From Mesorhizobium loti CJ3sym (lineage in GTDB: Bacteria > Pseudomonadota > Alphaproteobacteria > Rhizobiales > Rhizobiaceae), in assembly GCF_000472785.1 (NCBI RefSeq), contig NZ_KI421462.1, forward strand, positions 152,298 to 216,297: DNA of 64,000 nt. Direction: 5' to 3'. A model generated the notes under the pieces. That model saw only the letters and a list, made by a program, of their open reading frames with translations. It ran no database searches and was not told the DNA's origin. The translations under genes were made by a program, and so were the position numbers. How positions within the stretch are numbered: position 1 is the stretch's first letter; each line of letters begins with the position of its first letter. Positions 56,645 through 64,000 of the stretch are shown here, one piece after another.

Positions 56645-57598
56645 CTAGAGTCCAAACAGCCGGAAGGTGGGACGGTCGGAGAGCTCGCGCACGGCCTCCA
56701 GTTGCTGCAGCCGCTCGAACAGCCGCCGGGATGCAAAGCGCGACAGATTCTTCGTCGTCAGCGATCCAGAGACGGCGTCTTCGTTGAACAGCAGGAAGAC
56801 CACCTCGCCGGCGCCTTTGGAGCGCAATTTCGGCGCCACCGCCAGGAGTTTTGCGGCGCGGCGCGACAACTCGGTGGCCAGCCGGCAGGCATCGGCCGCA
56901 GCGTGAACCAGCGCGACGCAGACCGCCCGCTCAAAATTCTTGTCCCCTGGCCGGATGCGTTTGCCGCCGCCGTCGGGGCGAAAAGCCGGACCAAAGGCCT
57001 GAGCCATCAGCAGCGGCAGGGGCTGCGGCCACCCCAGGCTTTGCGCCAGCACTAGGTCGGCGAGCCACCAACCAAAAAGCTCGGCATCGGGCCTCATGGC
57101 GACGACGTGAGCGACGATCGCCGCGGCGGCGAACGGCGCCGGTCGCTGCGACCGCGCCAGGTTTTCAATGTCCCTACAGAGGTCGGCGAGCGCCGCGCTC
57201 TCCCAATGGAACCCGAGCTGGTCGAGTATCTTTTCGAGCCGGTCAGGGGTAGCGACGGGCGGCTGTCCGGCCAACTGCCGCCAGGCGCCAAAGATGGTGC
57301 CCGCGGGTCCGGAGTCGGCCCCGGCTGGGCGCAGATACCAGGCGTCGCGCAAGGCGGCCGCGTCCTCGGCGCGGCCGGCGAGCCGCATGCTGGCGGCGGC
57401 GCAGCTCAGCGCCAGCCGCTGCCGCCAAACGCCGGCCCAGGCAGGCTGTGCGCGGGCGAGCGTGTCGAGGACACCCAGGGCGGCGCCGGCCCGGAAGGCG
57501 GCGGCGCCGTCGCTCGGCGCGCCGGCGCTTGTGATCGCCCAAGCCGGAACGGAGGGCGGCGCACCCGAGCTGGCGGTCGCGGGATCAAGGCGAATCAT
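56645..57598 (-). CDS. DUF1403 family protein
   Basis: The 317-residue Ala-rich helical protein (GAALGVLDTLARAQPAWAG, RLALSCAAASMRLAGRAEDAAALRDA, GWWLADLVLAQSLGWPQPLPLL) matches DUF1403 as I know it from rhizobial plasmids. It is transcribed with scpB (two-base gap). Its role is unknown; co-occurrence with ScpB suggests DNA segregation or structure. Confidence 0.85.
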   Translation of the reverse strand: MIRLDPATASSGAPPSVPAWAITSAGAPSDGAAAFRAGAALGVLDTLARAQPAWAGVWRQRLALSCAAASMRLAGRAEDAAALRDAWYLRPAGADSGPAGTIFGAWRQLAGQPPVATPDRLEKILDQLGFHWESAALADLCRDIENLARSQRPAPFAAAAIVAHVVAMRPDAELFGWWLADLVLAQSLGWPQPLPLLMAQAFGPAFRPDGGGKRIRPGDKNFERAVCVALVHAAADACRLATELSRRAAKLLAVAPKLRSKGAGEVVFLLFNEDAVSGSLTTKNLSRFASRRLFERLQQLEAVRELSDRPTFRLFGL

Positions 57599-58321
57599 GA
57601 TTTGGAGAGTAAAGTGCCGGTGCGCTTATGGCCATGACTTTTGTGCCAAAACGCACAGCCTGTCGTGCGTCAACAACGAATGATAATGTTGCATTATCAG
57701 TCGCTTAACTCTACTCTTTCCACTCGCAACAAGTTAGCTGGATAACATCACTCTTCGGGCACACCCGGACGACGGTTTGGTGCAGCCACTCACGTCAATC
57801 CGGACAGTCCCGTCTTCTCGTCGCGACTATCCCGGTACCCGGTGTTGGTCACGGCGACCTGCTTCCGAGCCACCTTTCGAATAGGCCGAGCTCGGATCAC
57901 CAACTCTAAAGCTCCGCGTGATTGCCTATTCGATAAACCCTCCGTCAAGATTGCAGCGGCTAGGAGCCGCCGCAGCCAAACCGTCACAGCGCCCGCCCAA
58001 TCGAACCTGAAATCATACCGGCCGGCGGACTTGCACGGGGGCCGTCAGTGGAGCAGGCGCGTGAAAGAGCACATGAAATAGGTGTATCGCCAATATTTTC
58101 GTATTGCTCTAATCGATTATAGTTGTGAAGCGCAATTTCAGCCCGTTTACTTGCCGCTCAAGTCACGCATAAAAGAAGGTAGCACCGATTCGGTAGCTTA
58201 TCCCCTGTCTTTTGCGTACTCGCGGCCCGTGGCGCCGAGTGGACGATTGAAGATCGCCGGTCTCACTAGCGGGTGGGCACAAGCGCCTGGGGCCGGTTGG
58301 CAAGCCACAGGAGTAGGACAA
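57599..58321. other. Promoter region of the ubiquitin-like operon
   Basis: This 723-bp stretch lies between divergent units and must contain the promoters of both DUF1403-scpB and the UBL operon. It is more A+T rich around 57660-57740 and 58080-58200. No gene is supported; a minus-strand frame at 57790-57987 is doubtful. An AGGAG lies ten bases before the UBL start. Confidence 0.4.
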
Positions 58322-58615
58322 ATGTCGAAGGATTCGGGTAAGGGCGATCACGGCGGCGGGCCAGGCAAGATCGAGATCACGGTGGTGGTGAACGGCCAGC
58401 CCACGCAGGTCGAAGCCAATCCCAACCAGCCGCTTCACGTCGTTCGTGCCAAAGCCCTTGAGAACACGCAGAACGTCGCCCAGCCGGCCGAGAATTGGGA
58501 ATTCAAGGATGAGGCCGGCAACCTGCTCGACGTGGACAAAAAAGTTGGCGATTTCGGTTTCGCGAACATTGTGACCCTGTTCCTCAGCCTGAAGGCGGGT
58601 GTAGCAGGTGCCTGA
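58322..58615 (+). CDS. Ubiquitin-like modifier (DUF2604-type, BilA-like)
   Basis: The 97-residue protein has a Gly/Lys-rich N-terminal tail (SKDSGKGDHGGGPGK) and one beta-grasp fold: IEITVVVNGQPTQVEANPN, a helix region PLHVVRAKALENTQNVAQP, then WEFKDEAGNLLDVDKKV. It ends in SLKAGVAGA rather than Gly-Gly. ATG 58322 is preceded by AGGAG; the longer upstream frame is non-coding. It is the first gene of a tight operon with an E2-like, a JAB and an E1-like gene, so it is most likely the protein conjugated to targets. Confidence 0.85.
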   Translation: MSKDSGKGDHGGGPGKIEITVVVNGQPTQVEANPNQPLHVVRAKALENTQNVAQPAENWEFKDEAGNLLDVDKKVGDFGFANIVTLFLSLKAGVAGA

Positions 58616-59225
58616 AATCCAGACTGTGGACCCTGCGGTCTCGCGAGCGAAATTCGATCGGCAGATCGGCTGGTTCCAAACGCAAGCGGGCGCTTACCGG
58701 GCTCAGGGTTGTTTCCTGATCGAGGCGAGATTCCCTACTGCCTTCTTCATCTTCGCACCGCCCAAGATAAGGCCACAGATAATCGGTGCAGCTGTCGAGA
58801 TCGACTTCTCCAATTACGACCTCCGACCTCCGTCGGTAGTCTTCGTCGACCCCTTTACCCGCCGGCCGGTTGCCCGCAAGGATTTACTGCTAAGTATGCT
58901 CAGACGACCGCATCTACCCGGAACCCCACCGGGTATGATTTCGGTCCTCATGCAGCAGAAAGCTCTGTCGCTATCGGACTTCCTCCAGGCCAACAGTGCG
59001 GAACATACGCCATTCCTGTGCATGGCAGGCGTCCGGGAATACCACGACAATCCAGCCCATTCAGGTGACTCATGGCTTCTCCACCGGGGTTCTGGCGAAG
59101 GCTGTTTGGCCTTTATCCTGGACAAGATCATCAAGTACGGGACCGGCCCCGTGGAGCAGATACAGTATCAGTTCCAAATCTCAGTGGGAGCGATGGTAGT
59201 ACCCCCATCCGCCATCCCGGAATGA
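58608..59225 (+). CDS. E2-like conjugating enzyme (BilB-like)
   Basis: The 205-residue protein starts at a GTG overlapping the UBL stop by 8 bp, with GAAGG upstream. The candidate catalytic Cys is C138 in HTPFLCMAGVREYHDNPAH, with conserved-looking H146, H151, and a DSWLL segment behind it. This is the arrangement of the bacterial E2-like family in UBL operons (active Cys followed by a His/Trp-rich block). Beta strands ahead (VSRAKF..., CFLIEARFPTAFFIFA, PSVVFVDPFTRRP) fit a UBC fold. It would pass the modifier from the E1 to substrate. Confidence 0.8.
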   Translation: MPEIQTVDPAVSRAKFDRQIGWFQTQAGAYRAQGCFLIEARFPTAFFIFAPPKIRPQIIGAAVEIDFSNYDLRPPSVVFVDPFTRRPVARKDLLLSMLRRPHLPGTPPGMISVLMQQKALSLSDFLQANSAEHTPFLCMAGVREYHDNPAHSGDSWLLHRGSGEGCLAFILDKIIKYGTGPVEQIQYQFQISVGAMVVPPSAIPE

Positions 59226-59710
59226 GCGTTTTGATGGATGTAACGACCGTGACGCTCCCGCGCCACTGCATCTCGACTGTGCATGCGCATCTGCGCTCGG
59301 TTGGTCGCGAAGGCAATGAGGGGATGGCGCTCTGGGTCGGCGTTCAGCAAGACCAGCATTTTGCCGTAACAGAGACCGTTATCCCGGCGCAGCGTCACAT
59401 TCGGACGGGCGATGGTGTTTGCGTGATGGTTCCGGCCGAGGAACTGCACCGGCTTAATGTCTGGCTCTACAATAGCGGCCTGAAACTCTTGGCCCAGATC
59501 CATAGCCATCCGGGCCGAGCCTACCATTCGACGACCGACGATGCTTATGCGGTTGCTACCACGGTTGGGTGTCTGTCGCTGGTAGTGCCGAATTTCGCCC
59601 GCGAGCCTTTCGATTTTGCTCGAGTCGCCGCCTATCGGCTCGACGGAAAAGCCAACTGGAATGCGCTCCCTTCCGCGGCACTGTCGCGAATGATCACAAT
59701 AACGAGTTGA
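59222..59710 (+). CDS. JAB/MPN-type metalloprotease (BilC-like deconjugase)
   Basis: The 162-residue protein has a complete JAMM zinc site: E33 in REGNEGMALWVG, and AQIHSHPGRAYHSTTDD giving H94, H96, S103 and D106. Such proteases process or remove ubiquitin-like proteins. The ATG at 59222 overlaps the E2 stop (ATGA). The longer upstream frame is a shadow of the E2 gene. Confidence 0.92.
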   Translation: MSVLMDVTTVTLPRHCISTVHAHLRSVGREGNEGMALWVGVQQDQHFAVTETVIPAQRHIRTGDGVCVMVPAEELHRLNVWLYNSGLKLLAQIHSHPGRAYHSTTDDAYAVATTVGCLSLVVPNFAREPFDFARVAAYRLDGKANWNALPSAALSRMITITS

Positions 59711-59713
59711 ACA

Positions 59714-61272
59714 ATGGCACTCGCTAACTTTATCGGCCGCGCCGCCACGGCGGCATCTAGGTCCTAGCCGATTTTCATCTGGAGGACTTTAAAGCAGCTC
59801 TTGAAAAGCAGGTCGTGGCCGTCGCCTTTGACGATCAAGCCGCTTCCTGCGCCGAAGGCCAGGCGACACTAGATCTTGCGGTGAGGTTGCTCGCCAGGCT
59901 CTATCCAGTTCTGGCGATACTCCCGCTGGGCAGCGCGGCAAGCTCTCAAGCCCAAGCGCTGGAGCGCTTGGCAAAGTCGATAAATCCAAAAGTTGGCATC
60001 CGGCGTTCCGGCAAGTCTGCCACCATCTGCGTAGTTGCAGGGGTGACGCGCCCACCACTCCGGTGCCCGACCTTTTTCATGGGATCGGACGGTTGGGCGG
60101 CAAAGCTGTCGCGTACGGACCCGGTGGGCTCCGGCTCGAGTTTGCTGCCCTATGGAGCTGGCGCCGCCAGTTGCTTCGGCGCCGCCAACGTCTTTCGAAC
60201 CATCTTCGCCGCCCAGCTGACCGGCGCCGAGTTAGACGAAACCATCGACCTCTCGTTATACAGCTACGACAAGACCAGAGCCGGCGAGGCAGGCCCGATC
60301 GACATACCTGTCGACCTTGGCGAAACGCACCTCGTTGGGCTCGGTGCGATAGGCCATGGCTCGCTTTGGGCGCTAGCGAGACAACCCGGTCTCACTGGTC
60401 GTCTGCATGTAATCGATCACGAAGCAATCGAACTCTCAAACCTGCAGCGCTACGCCTTGGCCGGCCAGGCGGAGATTGGCATGTCCAAGGCGGTTCTTGC
60501 AGCCACCGCCCTTAGATCGACGGCCCTTGGGGTCGAGGCGCACCCGCTGACGTGGGCAGAATATGTTGCGCGCCACGGCGACTGGGTCTTCGACCGAGTG
60601 GGTGTGGCGCTTGACACCGCCGCCGACCGTCTGGCGGTCCAAGGTGCTCTGCCCCGATGGATCGCGAATGCCTGGACGCAGGAGCACGACCTCGGCATCT
60701 CGCGGCACGGGTTCGATGACGGCCAAGCTTGCCTTTGTTGCATGTACCTGCCGTCCGGGAAATCCAAGGACGAGCACCAGCTGATTGCCGAGGAACTCGG
60801 AATACCGGAAGCACACGAGCAGGTGAAAACGCTCCTGCAGACCAATGCCGGAGTTCCCAACGACTTTGTAGTTCGGGTGGCTACAGCGATGGCTGTGCCG
60901 TTTGAACCGCTAGCCCCGTTTGTTGGCCAGCCCCTGCGTTCCTTTTATCAGCAGGCTATCTGCGGCGGTCTGGTGTTCCAGCTCAGTGATGGAAGTCGCC
61001 GCGTTCGAACCGTGGTTCCGATGGCCTTCCAGTCAGCGCTTGCCGGGATTATGCTTGCCGCCGAGCTCGTCAAACATAGCGCGGGTTTTCCCGTGGGCCC
61101 AACGACGAGCACTCGGGTGAATCTTCTGCGCCCACTTGGCTCCCACTTGCACGATCCGAAGGCCAAGGATTCCAGCGGCCGCTGCATCTGTAGCGATGAC
61201 GATTTCATTGCCGCTTACAGGCGCAAATACGGCAAGAGCGTCGTACAGCTAAGCGATGTCTCCGCCGCCTAA
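59714..61272 (+). CDS. E1-like ThiF/MoeB activating enzyme (BilD-like), probable 5' frameshift
   Basis: The original start appears to be ATG 59714 (MALANFIGRAATAAS), 3 bp after the JAB stop. That frame hits a TAG at 59765, while the main frame carries on from 59761 (VLADFHLEDFKAALEKQ) through to 61272. One missing base near 59758 restores continuity. The uninterrupted part, from GTG 59815, is 485 residues with the adenylation motif VGLGAIGHGSLWALA, IDHEAIELSNLQR and a cysteine cluster ACLCCMYLP that may include the thioester Cys, plus CICSDDDF near the end. The nucleotide-binding domain is intact, so activity may survive if translation begins at 59815. Sequencing error is an alternative. Confidence 0.82.
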
Positions 61273-61321
61273 GCAGACGCGCGAATGTCTCCGTTGCCGC
61301 CGAGCGGCGATGTGCGCGCCA

Positions 61322-63292
61322 CTACGAAACGCTATGTCCGCTCCTCTGCCGTCCGAGGGTCCATGAGATAGCCTCCCCACGCGCCACACCGGAAACCTCC
61401 TTTCCGATGTACCGATCAAGCACCGGCCTCCATGGCACGAGCGTGAACTCGCGCGACTTCTCGATCACGGCATATTTGCCGCTGGCAAGCTCGACCGATC
61501 GGCGCAGCGTGCCTTCTATTCGTTCTCCAGGCTGCGCTTCGGCATACGAGAGACCGAGCTGATCCGACAGCTGGCCGGCGACACGGTTCAGCTCGCGCTG
61601 GCGCAGGATCGAAATCATGTTGGCACGATAGACGACCCGGTCCTGTTCTTCGTGCGCGAGGCCTTGCGCGATCAGCCACTGCCGCCGACGGGCATGCGCC
61701 TCCCGCACCTCATGCCCGAAGCCTGAGTTGCGCAACGGCTCCGGTCTCTCGGCAACCAGGTTCCGGTCGAGCCAGGTGGCGCCTTCGAAGCTGACTTGGC
61801 GTTCCAGCGGCATTGATGAGAGCTTCTCGACTATCACAGGCTCGACCCTGGCCCGCAGGCGCTCGTATTCCGCGACACGATCGAGATGATCCGGCGCGAT
61901 GATCCAAGTGCCATTCGGCTCGCGCTCCACGCCGCCGGTGGAGCGCCGGATCGCCTCCAGCCGGCGGATATGCGTCTCGGCAAAGCTTTCGGTGGCGAAC
62001 GCATCATGCTTGAGGTGCATATCGACGCTGTAACGGCCGCCGTGTGCGGTAGCGATGTCGGCGATTGTACGGTCGACTTGCCTGGGCTTGGTATCCCTCG
62101 ACGTGACACGCACGATGCAGCCGTCGGGCGTCGGTTCTGTCAACTCGCCTTTGCCGATGTCTATCCAATGGCTTTTGCCGTCAACGCCGTCGACGATGAG
62201 GTAATGCCGATCGTTGATTTCGTCGGCGAGCCCGCGCGCGGCGAGGCGGCCGACGACCGGTGGGGAGGGCTCTTCACGTCGATCGTGGACAAGGTAATCG
62301 GCGGCACTGCGAGCGAGCCCCTTGCCAGTCAGCTCGCGGTGCATGGTCTTGATGATGTCGCCGCGTTCGCCGGTGCGGCGCAGCGTGGCTTCCAGCTCAT
62401 CATCCAGGCGCCAGCGGACCGGGTCGACCTCCTCGGCTAAGCCCATCCGCTCGAGCTTGCGCAGACGGCCTTGATGCAGCGTCTGGCGAAAGGCGTCGCG
62501 GCCGTCCGTAGAAACAAGTCGGTCCTCATCGCGCATGCGCAGCAGCTGCCGGTCGATGCTGGTGAAGCGTTCCTGCTCCATTTCCTGGCGCAAGCGCTGT
62601 TCAATCTCGCGGTCGGTGCGGGGACCGAGGTCGAGGCTCACCAGTTCGGCCGCCCGCTCGCGAATGCCGCTCGAAATATACTCCCGCGCGATGACGAGGT
62701 TTTCGCCGCGATCATCCTTGCCGCGGACAATGATATGGGTGTGCGGATGGCCGGTGTTGAAATGGTCGACGGCAACCCAGTCGAGCTTCGTACCGAGGTC
62801 CTCTTGCATCTGCGCCATGAGACGGCGGGCGAGCGGCTTGAGGTCGTCATAGTCGATACCATCCTCGGGAGCGACGATGAAGCGGAATTGATGCCGGTCG
62901 CTATCCGCGCGATCGACGAAGGCCTTACTGTCGATGCGATCACTGCCGGGGCCATAGAGTTTGCCGGGTTCGCCTTCCCTGGTGACGCCATCGCGCTGGA
63001 TGTAGCGCAGATGCGCACGCGCTCGGTCCGAACCCTTGCCGGCCAGCTTCACAATCCGCGCCTTGACCATCACCCGCCGCTGCCGGAAGGCGGCATACCG
63101 GTCGCGTGACTTGAGCAGCGCGGCCGCCGCCCCGCCCCGGCCTGTCCGGCTCCCCGTGAAGCGACCGCCGCGCTGGAGGCGGCCGCCGGCTCGGTTGATC
63201 GCTGCCTTGACCTGGCCGGCATAGCGCTTGCCTGCTTTCGAGCCGCGCGAGCCGATCTTGCCGAGCTTCGGCCTGAACTCATCGTCCTGCAT
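61322..63292 (-). CDS. Conjugative relaxase (MOBP type, DUF3363; RlxS-like)
   Basis: The 656-residue protein nicks the ICE at oriT and pilots the strand into the recipient. N-terminal catalytic Tyr candidate is Y97 (AHLRYIQRDGV). The three-histidine motif is H177, H184, H186 in DHFNTGHPHTHIIVRG. The C-terminal 400 residues are DUF3363-like (GRLAARGLADEINDRHYLIVDG, GTWIIAPDHLDR, and the end VPWRPVLDRYIGKEVSG). Relaxases of this kind (RlxS) mobilise Mesorhizobium symbiosis ICEs. It is convergent with the E1 gene and preceded by a lytic transglycosylase gene on the same strand. Confidence 0.9.
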   Translation of the reverse strand: MQDDEFRPKLGKIGSRGSKAGKRYAGQVKAAINRAGGRLQRGGRFTGSRTGRGGAAAALLKSRDRYAAFRQRRVMVKARIVKLAGKGSDRARAHLRYIQRDGVTREGEPGKLYGPGSDRIDSKAFVDRADSDRHQFRFIVAPEDGIDYDDLKPLARRLMAQMQEDLGTKLDWVAVDHFNTGHPHTHIIVRGKDDRGENLVIAREYISSGIRERAAELVSLDLGPRTDREIEQRLRQEMEQERFTSIDRQLLRMRDEDRLVSTDGRDAFRQTLHQGRLRKLERMGLAEEVDPVRWRLDDELEATLRRTGERGDIIKTMHRELTGKGLARSAADYLVHDRREEPSPPVVGRLAARGLADEINDRHYLIVDGVDGKSHWIDIGKGELTEPTPDGCIVRVTSRDTKPRQVDRTIADIATAHGGRYSVDMHLKHDAFATESFAETHIRRLEAIRRSTGGVEREPNGTWIIAPDHLDRVAEYERLRARVEPVIVEKLSSMPLERQVSFEGATWLDRNLVAERPEPLRNSGFGHEVREAHARRRQWLIAQGLAHEEQDRVVYRANMISILRQRELNRVAGQLSDQLGLSYAEAQPGERIEGTLRRSVELASGKYAVIEKSREFTLVPWRPVLDRYIGKEVSGVARGEAISWTLGRQRSGHSVS

Positions 63293-63394
63293 ACCAGCCT
63301 CCGGGCAAATTCAAGCGAAACCTGAGTCTCGCTGGCCCACCCTCCTGGCGCCGCCGGCAGCCTCCGGCAAAAACGATGTGCAGACAAAGGCTTC

Positions 63395-63412
63395 GCCGCC
63401 TCATGGAGGCGG
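63395..63412. other. Perfect short hairpin between transglycosylase and relaxase genes
   Basis: ccgcctc and gaggcgg form a 7-bp stem around a 3-base loop within the 190-bp intergenic region upstream of the relaxase. It could be a terminator for the transglycosylase transcript, an attenuator, or part of oriT, which usually lies beside the relaxase gene. Confidence 0.4.
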
Positions 63413-63482
63413 TGCCTTTATCTTGCCTTACGCGCCCCTCGCCTTAAGCGTCCCTGGCCCCTCCCGGATGCCCTCAACATCG

Positions 63483-64000
63483 CTAGCCATTGTGCTTCTT
63501 TGGCCGCGCGAGATCCCTGCCGAGCGGCACGAAAAGGCCGCCATTCGTTTCACCGGCGCGAACACCGTCGCGAAGGAAGAACAAAGAGCGTCCGGAGGGA
63601 GCGTTCCGCCCCTTTGAAGTTGTGGATTGGCCTTTGAATTCGTTCATGTCGGCCGCCGAAATCCCCGTCGCCTCAAGCTGTTTCAGATAGGCAACGGTCT
63701 CTTTCGGCAGCGGCCTTCGAAGCTTCAAATGGCCTTCATAGCGCTCGGGTCCAGCGTTGTAGGCGGCAAACAGGCCGGGGAATCCGAAACGCTTATACAT
63801 GGCGCTGAGATAGGCGGTTCCGGCCAAGATGTTGTCGCGCGGATCGTGCGGGTCGGCTCCCAGACCGTGCTCGACGCGCATCTCCTGATAGGTGCCGGGC
63901 ATCACCTGCATAAGACCCATGGCGCCGGCGCGGGAGGTGATGGGACGGCCATCGAGGACGGTCTTGCCGCGGCTTTCGGCATCGATGACGGCGCAAATCC
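63483..64000 (-). CDS. Lytic transglycosylase (VirB1-like), 5' end beyond window
   Basis: The partial protein (172 residues visible) reads in from the edge with VIDAESRGKTV (catalytic Glu of the SLT fold) and continues GAMGLMQVMPGTYQEMR, DPRDNILAGTAYLSAMYKRFG and AAYNAGPERYEGH, the classic SLT motifs. It opens peptidoglycan for the mating channel. A related transglycosylase lies beside rlxS and traF in the M. loti R7A ICE, which supports the reading of this end as an ICE transfer module. Confidence 0.92.
   Translation of the reverse strand, partial: ICAVIDAESRGKTVLDGRPITSRAGAMGLMQVMPGTYQEMRVEHGLGADPHDPRDNILAGTAYLSAMYKRFGFPGLFAAYNAGPERYEGHLKLRRPLPKETVAYLKQLEATGISAADMNEFKGQSTTSKGRNAPSGRSLFFLRDGVRAGETNGGLFVPLGRDLARPKKHNG

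Noticed and set aside
1..64000. CRISPR arrays, tRNA or rRNA genes
   Set aside because: No regularly spaced direct repeats or recognisable tRNA/rRNA sequences were seen; the only clear tandem repeat is coding-like and near position 151.

Overview
The window looks like part of a rhizobial symbiosis island, most likely a Mesorhizobium-type integrative and conjugative element (ICE). Three things point there. A VirD4 coupling protein sits next to an F-box (VirF-like) candidate effector preceded by a vir-box-like site. A complete bacterial gibberellin operon follows. A DUF3363 relaxase and a lytic transglycosylase lie at the far end. The genus is an inference; no rRNA, tRNA or integrase is visible.

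Layout. 1-3.9 kb: virD4, the F-box candidate effector and a cold-shock gene. 4.3-6 kb: an MFS exporter. 6.3-16.4 kb: the gibberellin operon on the minus strand, in the order cyp112, cyp114, a ferredoxin-SDR fusion, cyp117, ggps, cps, ks, idi. Its G+C is visibly higher than its surroundings. No intact cyp115 is present, so the predicted end product is GA9. 16.5-20.8 kb: a decayed zone with a Tn3-type transposase remnant, a ProQ/FinO gene, small unknown genes and a MocR-type regulator broken by three frameshifts. 20.8-29 kb: a LysR regulator divergent from a sugar-uptake and catabolism operon (ABC transporter, amidohydrolase/lactonase, SDR, split transketolase).

29.7-61.3 kb is a dense set of candidate anti-phage modules: a Septu-like ATPase/HNH pair; an AAA ATPase with a subtilisin-like protease, followed by a YkgJ protein and an AbiJ-like PD-(D/E)XK nuclease; an OLD-family ATPase/TOPRIM nuclease with a small partner; a HEPN-like protein, an unknown protein and a double-HKD PLD protein; a 1551-residue nuclease-STAND protein (Avs-like); an Mrr-nSTAND protein; and an unknown protein with a GNAT acetyltransferase. 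After a ScpB/DUF1403 pair comes a four-gene ubiquitin-like conjugation operon (UBL, E2-like, JAB peptidase, E1-like) with the gene order of Bil systems. Its E1 gene appears frameshifted near the 5' end.

61.3-64 kb returns to ICE transfer genes (relaxase, lytic transglycosylase). The overall picture is an ICE carrying host-interaction genes (type IV effector, gibberellin synthesis, nutrient use) on one side and a defence cargo on the other. All functions are read from motifs and gene order; no database search was run.
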